Positions 50,617 to 55,863 of a stretch of 55,863 bases of DNA are shown piece by piece (position 1 is the first letter of the stretch; each line of letters begins with the position of its first letter). The notes beneath the pieces were generated by a model. The model was not told the DNA's origin. It saw nothing but the letters and a program-made list of their open reading frames with translations, and did not search any database. The DNA is taken from assembly GCF_003254575.1 (NCBI RefSeq), contig NZ_QJUA01000038.1, positions 1-55,863 of the forward strand, given 5' to 3'. Origin of the DNA: Mycobacterium kyogaense. GTDB taxonomy: Bacteria > Actinomycetota > Actinomycetes > Mycobacteriales > Mycobacteriaceae. The position numbers and the translations under genes are program-made.

Positions 50617-53448
50617 TCAGCGCGTGAGCGGTGCCGGTACCCGTCGCGCCGGCCGGGTCCGGATGACCTGCGGCCACCAGAACCACCGGCCCATGAGCGC
50701 CGCGATCGACGGCGTCATGAACGAGCGGATGACCAGGGTGTCCACCAGCAGGCCGAGCCCGATCGTGGTGCCCACCTGAGCCATGATCTTCAGATCGCTG
50801 ATCGCGAAGGTCATCATCGTGAACGCGAACACCAGACCAGCCGACGTCACCACGCTGCCGCTGCCCGCGATCGCACGGATGATGCCGGTGTTGAGTCCCG
50901 CGTCGCGTTCCTCCTTGAACCGGGCAACGAGCAGCAGGTTGTAGTCCGACCCCACCGCCAGCAGGATGATCACCGACATCGCAAGGACCATCCAGTGCAA
51001 CTCCAACCCGAGAATGTGCTGCCACAACAGCACCGCGAGTCCGAACGACGCGGCCAGCGACAGCACCACGGTGCCGACGATCACCACCGAGGCGATCACT
51101 GCCCGCGTGATGAGCAGCATGATGATGAAGATCAGGCAGATCGCCGATATTGCGGCGATGATCAGGTCGTAATTCGAGCCGTCGCGCATGTCCTTGTATG
51201 TCGCGGCGGTCCCGCCGAGGTAGATCTTCGACGTCTCCAGCGGCGTCCCCTTGATCGCTTCGAACGCCGCGTTCTTGATCTGGTCGATGTGCGAAATACC
51301 CTCGGGCGTCGCCGGATCGCCCTGATGCGAGATGATGAACCGGACTGCCTTGCCGTCAGGGGAGACGAACTGCTTGAGCCCCCTCTTGAAATCGGGATTG
51401 TCGAAGACTTCGGGTGGCAGGTAGAAGGAGTCGTCGATCTTCGATTGGTTGAACGCGCGGCCGATCGCGTTCGGGTCCGACTGCTGACGGTCCTGCAGGT
51501 CCTGCTGGGCCTTCTGTGTCGCGTAGTTCGTCATGATCTGGTCGCGGTTGCGTTCCTGGCTGGCGATCTGCGGTGGGAGAAGAGCCAGCAGCTTGGGCTG
51601 TAGGGCGTTGATCTTGTCCAGGCTGATCGTCGTCTGCGCCAGCAGGTCGGTGAGCTGATCGATGCCGTCGAGGGCGTCGAAGATCGAGCGCAGGGCATAG
51701 CAGGCGGGTATGTCGTAGCAGTGCGGTTCCCAGTAGAAGTAGTTCCGGATGGGCCGCAGGAAATCGTCGAAATTGGCTATCTTGTCACGTAATTCGTTGG
51801 TGACGGCCACCGTCTGTTTGAGGACGTCGGACTGTTCCTGTTGAGCGTTCGCACTTTCCTTCTGCAGCTCCAGCTGCTGCCGCAGAACCCCGATCTGATT
51901 GTTGATGTCGCCCGCCTGCCGCAACAGGTCGGCGGTGCGGGCTTCGGCATAGGACTGCGTCAGCTTCTGATTCACCCCCTGCTGGCCGACGATGTAGGGA
52001 ATGGACGACCCCTCGATCGGTGTCCCGAGGGGGCGTGTGATCGTCTGCACCCGGGCAATGCCTGGTAGGTGGAAGACCTCCTTGGCGACCCGGTCGACGA
52101 TGAGCATGTCCGTCGAATTCCGCAGATCGTGGTCGGCGACGAGCATCAACACCTCGGGGTTGAGCCGCGCCTGCGGAAAATGTTTGCTGGCAACTTGATA
52201 CCCGATATTGGCTTCGACTCTGGCCGGCAGGTACCTCTTGTCGTCATAGCTGGTCTTGTACGAAGGCAGCGCGAGCAGCCCGACCATCACCACCGCGATC
52301 GAGGCCACCAGGATGGGACCGGGCCACCGAACCACCGCCGTTCCGATCCGGCGCCATCCGCGAGTCCGTTGCGCTCTCTTGGGTTCGAGCAAGCCGAATC
52401 GCGACGCGATGGTGATGATGGCCGGGGCCATCGTCAGCGCCGAAATGGTGATGGTGAACATCCCGATGGCCAACGGCACGCCGAGTGTCTGGAAGTACGG
52501 CAGCCGGGTGAAGTGCAGGCACAGAGTCGCTCCAGCGATCGTCAGACCCGACCCGAGAATCACATGCCCGGTGCCGTGATACATGGTGTAGAAAGCTTTT
52601 TCGCGGTCTTCACCGATGCTGCGCGCTTCGTGATACCGGCCGACCAAGAAGATGGCGTAGTCGGTGGCTGCAGCGATCGCCAGCAGTGTCAGCAGGTTCA
52701 CCGCGAACGTCGAGAGTTCGATCAGGTGATGCCACCCGAGGAACGCGACCACACCGCGGGCGACCAGGAGCTCGAGAACCACCGTCAGGAGCACGATCAG
52801 CACCGTCACGATCGATCGGTACACGAGGAGCAGCATGGTGAGGATGACGAGGAAGGTCACTGCAGTGACGAGCTGCAGGCTCTTGTCGCCGGCGTGTTGC
52901 TGGTCCGAACTCAGCGGTCCGGCGCCGGTGACGTAGACGCGGAGACCCGGCGGCGGCGGATGAGCCGCGACGATGTCGCGCACGGCTTTGACCGAATCGT
53001 TGGCGAGTGTCTGACCCTGGTCCCCGGCGATGTACAGCTGCACGTATGCGGAGAGGTTGTCGGCAGACTGCGATCCCGACGACGTGAGTGGGTCGCCCCA
53101 GAGATCCTGGATGTGCTCGACGTGTGTGGCGTCTTTGCGCAGGTCGGCGATCAGGCCGTCGTAGTACTTGTGCGCCTCGTCGCCGAGAGGCGTGTCGCTC
53201 TCCAGGACGATCATCGCCGAACTGTTGGAGTCGTACTCTCCGAACAGTTTTCCGACCAGCTGGGTGGCTTGTAGTGACGGTGCGTCCATCGGGGTGATCG
53301 ATGCGGAGTTGGCAGCGCCGACCACTTCCAGCTGCGGGACGATGACGTTGAGGAGAGCCGTCAGCGCCAGCCAGGCCAGGAGCACGGGAACGCAGAACAG
53401 GCGCAGGAACCGCGGAATCCGGGCGCGCGGGGTGGTCACGTCGCTCAC
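50617..53448 (-). CDS. MmpL-family RND transporter
   Basis: 943 residues. Two repeats, each a membrane helix, a large periplasmic loop and five or so clustered helices, as in MmpL proteins. Key transmembrane segments include IAAATDYAIFLVGRYHEARSIGEDREKAF (first repeat) and AVGSDYNLLLVARFKEERDAGLNTG (second repeat), holding the Asp-Tyr pairs of the proton relay. The second periplasmic loop has a coiled coil with Cys pair CYDIPACY, typical of MmpL4/5-like members. It exports lipids, siderophores or drugs. Its ATG overlaps the mmpS stop by 4 bp. Confidence 0.94.
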   Translation of the reverse strand: MSDVTTPRARIPRFLRLFCVPVLLAWLALTALLNVIVPQLEVVGAANSASITPMDAPSLQATQLVGKLFGEYDSNSSAMIVLESDTPLGDEAHKYYDGLIADLRKDATHVEHIQDLWGDPLTSSGSQSADNLSAYVQLYIAGDQGQTLANDSVKAVRDIVAAHPPPPGLRVYVTGAGPLSSDQQHAGDKSLQLVTAVTFLVILTMLLLVYRSIVTVLIVLLTVVLELLVARGVVAFLGWHHLIELSTFAVNLLTLLAIAAATDYAIFLVGRYHEARSIGEDREKAFYTMYHGTGHVILGSGLTIAGATLCLHFTRLPYFQTLGVPLAIGMFTITISALTMAPAIITIASRFGLLEPKRAQRTRGWRRIGTAVVRWPGPILVASIAVVMVGLLALPSYKTSYDDKRYLPARVEANIGYQVASKHFPQARLNPEVLMLVADHDLRNSTDMLIVDRVAKEVFHLPGIARVQTITRPLGTPIEGSSIPYIVGQQGVNQKLTQSYAEARTADLLRQAGDINNQIGVLRQQLELQKESANAQQEQSDVLKQTVAVTNELRDKIANFDDFLRPIRNYFYWEPHCYDIPACYALRSIFDALDGIDQLTDLLAQTTISLDKINALQPKLLALLPPQIASQERNRDQIMTNYATQKAQQDLQDRQQSDPNAIGRAFNQSKIDDSFYLPPEVFDNPDFKRGLKQFVSPDGKAVRFIISHQGDPATPEGISHIDQIKNAAFEAIKGTPLETSKIYLGGTAATYKDMRDGSNYDLIIAAISAICLIFIIMLLITRAVIASVVIVGTVVLSLAASFGLAVLLWQHILGLELHWMVLAMSVIILLAVGSDYNLLLVARFKEERDAGLNTGIIRAIAGSGSVVTSAGLVFAFTMMTFAISDLKIMAQVGTTIGLGLLVDTLVIRSFMTPSIAALMGRWFWWPQVIRTRPARRVPAPLTR

Positions 53449-53879
53449 AGGGATTTCACCAGGCAGGACGTCTGCGCGTTGACACCGTCAGAGGCCTGCA
53501 GATCACGCACCTCGTCATCGACCAGAACGCGGCAGCCGATGCTGTCACCGTCGCCTTGCGCGATGATCGTGGCGCTCGCCGATGGTTTGGTGGTCTTCAA
53601 CGTCAGCGACCACGGCAGCGGTGCGTTGTCCACACGGTGTGGTGTCGCGTCGAGGTCGAGGTAGTTGATGTTCGCCACTGTCCCGGTCGGGCCCGTGATC
53701 TCGTAGACGACCACTTTGGGATTGAAGGGCTCGGCGTCCTGGGCGAGACCGGAGCCGGGCCGGGTCGTTTCGTTGTTCGAACCGAAGAACCCGTGCATGC
53801 GGTACACGACAACCGCCCCGACCGCCACGACCGCCACGATGAGCAGCGGCAGCCACGCCCGCCTGAGAATCCCGACCAT
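53445..53879 (-). CDS. MmpS-family membrane protein
   Basis: 144 residues, ATG 53877-53879 behind AGGGGCG. One N-terminal helix (WLPLLIVAVVAVGAVVVYRMHGFFGS) and a periplasmic beta-rich domain with KVVVYEITGPTGTVANINYLDLDATPHRVDNAPLPWSLTLKTT and a Cys pair (IGCRVLVDDEV, TSCLVKSL). Accessory partner of the MmpL transporter downstream. Confidence 0.93.
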   Translation of the reverse strand: MVGILRRAWLPLLIVAVVAVGAVVVYRMHGFFGSNNETTRPGSGLAQDAEPFNPKVVVYEITGPTGTVANINYLDLDATPHRVDNAPLPWSLTLKTTKPSASATIIAQGDGDSIGCRVLVDDEVRDLQASDGVNAQTSCLVKSL

Positions 53880-53901
53880 TCACGCCCCTTATGCGCCACG
53901 C

Positions 53902-53999
53902 GACATTTCAGTAGGTGGCTAGGCAAACATAGATGGACTGAATACATACGGCAAGCCGATCGGCTAACTTCAATTGAACGATCGGCTATCTGAAATGTC
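53902..53999. promoter_or_regulatory. Operator cluster between mmpS and tetR
   Basis: Outer inverted repeat GACATTTCAG (53902-53911) / CTGAAATGTC (53990-53999). Inside it lie a perfect palindrome AGCCGATCGGCT (53954-53965), TTCAATTGAA (53969-53978) and a direct repeat of CGATCGGCTA 22 bp apart (53957, 53979). Fits binding of two TetR dimers covering both divergent promoters. Confidence 0.6.
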
Positions 54000-54066
54000 A
54001 CTCGTCGGAGTCGGGCGGCGTTAAGGTTGAGCCGGTCACAGGAAGGCCTCATAGGAAGGACGGAGG

Positions 54067-54648
54067 ATGGCGCGACCCACTTCTCCGCGCGGATTGGCGC
54101 GACAGCGAGTGCTCGACGCCGCACTGTCCCTGTTCGCCGAACACGGCGTCCACGGAACGTCACTGCAGATGATCGCCGACCGCGTCGGAGTGAGCAAAGC
54201 GGCGGTGTACTACCAGTTCCGGTCCAAAGAAGAGATCGCGCTGGAGGTGCTGCGACCCTCGATCGACGACATGGCCCGGGTCATTCGCATTGCCGAAGTG
54301 CTTCCCGACATGCAGCGCCGACGCGAGGTGTTGGTCAGCGGCCTCATCGAGATGGTGGTCCGACATCGTCAACTGTCGGTCCTGTTCTACGGCGATCCGG
54401 CTATCGACCAATTGGTGCGGGATGAACCGGAATTCAGGGTCGTGACCGACCGCCTGCAGGAGCTGCTCGAGGGGCCGCAGCCGTGTATCGCCGATCGGAT
54501 TGCCCTCAGGGTGTTCCTGTCCGGCGTCTGCCGGGTCGCGGCCGATCCCGACATGTCCGACATCGGCGACAGCGATCTGCAGCGAACCCTGGTCGAGCTG
54601 GCGACCCGTCTGCTGGCGCCGACCGATATCGCCGCGCCGGTCTCCTGA
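54067..54648 (+). CDS. TetR-family repressor
   Basis: 193 residues, ATG behind GGACGGAGG. N-terminal HTH: RQRVLDAALSLFAEHGVHGTSLQMIADRVGVSKAAVYYQFRSKEEIALEV is the canonical TetR domain. The C-terminal ligand domain is variable. Divergent from mmpS-mmpL with palindromic operators between, so it probably represses both the transporter and itself until a lipid or drug ligand binds. Confidence 0.93.
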   Translation: MARPTSPRGLARQRVLDAALSLFAEHGVHGTSLQMIADRVGVSKAAVYYQFRSKEEIALEVLRPSIDDMARVIRIAEVLPDMQRRREVLVSGLIEMVVRHRQLSVLFYGDPAIDQLVRDEPEFRVVTDRLQELLEGPQPCIADRIALRVFLSGVCRVAADPDMSDIGDSDLQRTLVELATRLLAPTDIAAPVS

Positions 54649-54690
54649 CCGCAGCGGCCGGCGCGGTCAGGTATTCACGTACTGATGCGT

Positions 54691-54712
54691 AACGGCGGCG
54701 TGACGCCGTTTT
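54691..54712 (+). terminator. Terminator after tetR
   Basis: AACGGCG/CGCCGTT stem with a 6-nt loop followed by TTTT, 43 bp after the tetR stop. Confidence 0.65.
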
Positions 54713-54730
54713 ACCAGCTCAACACATGCG

Positions 54731-55636
54731 ATGGCGATACTCGAGCCCATGGCCGAACTGAACCACGTACCCGCCACCACGCCGCCTGAGGAGATCTCCG
54801 ACCTCCTGCGTCGCGACGGCTACGTGATCGTCGACGACCTCGCGTCCACCGCATTGATGGACCAGATCGACGATGAACTCCCGCCGTACCTCGACGCCAC
54901 CCCGCTCGGCTACAACGCGATGATCGGGCGGCGGACGCGTCGCACCGGCGCACTGGTGGCACGCTCGCCCGGGTGCCGCACGCTGGTCCAGAACCCCACG
55001 ATGATGGGCGTCTGCGCCGACTTCCTGGGTCACGCGTCGGCTTTTCAGCTGATGCTCACGCAGGTGATCTCGATCGAACCCGGTGAGTCGGCGCAGGCGC
55101 TGCACCGCGACCAGAATGCGTTCGACTTCTACCCCTTCCCCGACGACTACCACGTGCAGTGCAACACGCTGTGGGCGCTGTCGGACTACACCGCCGAGAT
55201 GGGCGCCACCCGGGTCGTTCCGGGCAGCCAGGTCGGCGACAAGAAGCCCACCGACTATGGCGATGACGAATGCCTGCAGGCCGAGATGTCACGCGGTTCC
55301 GTGTTGATCTACACCGGCAAGATCGTGCACAGCGGGGCCGCCAACCGTTCCGATCGGGTGCGGCGCGCGATCAATGTCAACTACTGCGTCGGTTGGGTGC
55401 GCCAGGAAGAGAACCAATTCCTCTCGGTGCCAATGGATGTCGCGCGAACTCTCGACGACGATCTGCTGAAGCTCATCGGATACCAGGAGGGCGCCTGGGC
55501 GATGGGCTACTTCCGGGACTTCGAGGATCCGTTGCGGGCCATCCGCGGGGACGCCGTCGAGTACGGCTTCGACGGCAGCCGCCTCAACGGCGCGGCGAAC
55601 GCGGCCTTCACCGACTCGCTCACGCACAGCGAGTAA
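54731..55636 (+). CDS. Phytanoyl-CoA dioxygenase (PhyH) family protein
   Basis: 301 residues from ATG 54731 (ATG 54749 is an alternative; neither has a strong ribosome binding site). Double-stranded beta-helix oxygenase with the iron motif H-x-D in ALHRDQNAFDF and the distal His in GKIVHSGAANRS, followed by an Arg (SDRVRRAINVNY) for 2-oxoglutarate. Hydroxylates an aliphatic or lipid substrate using 2-oxoglutarate and O2; the specific substrate is unknown. Confidence 0.88.
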   Translation: MAILEPMAELNHVPATTPPEEISDLLRRDGYVIVDDLASTALMDQIDDELPPYLDATPLGYNAMIGRRTRRTGALVARSPGCRTLVQNPTMMGVCADFLGHASAFQLMLTQVISIEPGESAQALHRDQNAFDFYPFPDDYHVQCNTLWALSDYTAEMGATRVVPGSQVGDKKPTDYGDDECLQAEMSRGSVLIYTGKIVHSGAANRSDRVRRAINVNYCVGWVRQEENQFLSVPMDVARTLDDDLLKLIGYQEGAWAMGYFRDFEDPLRAIRGDAVEYGFDGSRLNGAANAAFTDSLTHSE

Positions 55637-55646
55637 CCGTCGTCCC

Positions 55647-55863
55647 TTAGTTCGTCGAGGGTGGGCGAGGTTCGTAGGGCTGGTACCACCACCATTGGGC
55701 GCGTTCCCCGGTTGGGCCGGGGCAGGGTGCGACATTGGGCGGTGGTTGGGTGGGTGGTCGGGCCAACGAGGCTGAGGTCAGGGCGTTGCCGGCGGCGTCG
55801 GTGACGACGAGCTGATCGGCGGGGCCGGTGATCGTGATCAGGCCCCGGTGATGGGCCCGATGG
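55647..55863 (-). CDS. C-terminal fragment of a DUF222/HNH endonuclease-family protein (partial)
   Basis: 72 codons read into the window edge. They encode GLITITGPADQLVVTDAAGN, ALTSASLARPPTQPPP and end in CPGPTGERAQWWWYQPYEP..STN. This Pro-rich tail with WWWY is the hallmark C-terminus of mycobacterial DUF222 (13E12-repeat) HNH proteins; the DUF222 and HNH domains lie off the window. These genes are multicopy and often sit at assembly breaks. Confidence 0.8.
   Translation of the reverse strand, partial: HRAHHRGLITITGPADQLVVTDAAGNALTSASLARPPTQPPPNVAPCPGPTGERAQWWWYQPYEPRPPSTN

Overview
The window is high-GC actinobacterial chromosome, almost certainly from a fast-growing environmental mycobacterium (Mycolicibacterium type). 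From memory of the M. tuberculosis map, the first 18 kb follows the block from Rv1077 down to about Rv1059: cbs, lipU, an SGNH hydrolase, fadA3, a Bax-inhibitor-1 protein, echA9, echA8, the Rv1069c-type hydrolase, lpqV, two patatin-like proteins, a class II amidotransferase and an NAD(P)-binding protein. MmpS/MmpL, a Ddn-type F420 protein and a DUF222/HNH fragment also fit mycobacteria. Both ends look like assembly ends. The left end opens with an exact 127-bp copy of internal cbs sequence. The right end stops inside a gene of a multicopy DUF222/HNH family.

Layout. 0-18 kb: lipid, CoA-ester and sulfur metabolism, with a KstR-type operator at 16.7 kb in front of an SCP-x-like thiolase. 18-32 kb: the C4-dicarboxylate transporter gene dctA and a DcuS/DcuR-type two-component system, split by a foreign element of about 10 kb (19.55-29.8 kb). 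That element carries a tyrosine integrase, a replication-initiator-like protein, an HK97-type capsid gene with an overlapping 56-codon gene, a terminase-small-subunit-like protein, an HTH regulator and small zinc-finger proteins. It resembles the phiRv1/phiRv2 class of phage satellites. At the end away from the integrase it carries a pair of related two-helix membrane proteins of unknown function, with a near-consensus mycobacterial LexA (SOS) box upstream.

33.5-37.2 kb: a signalling cluster of two STAS proteins, a CsbD protein, a GAF-SpoIIE phosphatase and, overlapping the phosphatase gene, a cobalamin-binding protein with the W-x9-E-H signature of adenosylcobalamin photoreceptors. I read this as a candidate B12/light-responsive partner-switching module. 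37-44 kb: small secreted proteins, a GDT1-family Mn exporter behind a yybP-ykoY Mn riboswitch, a broken GNAT gene, a ClC channel, a Ddn-like protein and a polar amino-acid ABC transporter whose binding protein and permease are fused. 44-50 kb: a LysR-controlled operon of four overlapping genes, and a MOSC/FAD-oxidoreductase pair. 50.6-54.7 kb: mmpL-mmpS with a divergent TetR gene and palindromic operators. 54.7-55.9 kb: a PhyH-type dioxygenase and the DUF222/HNH fragment.

No tRNA, rRNA, CRISPR array or IS transposase was recognised.
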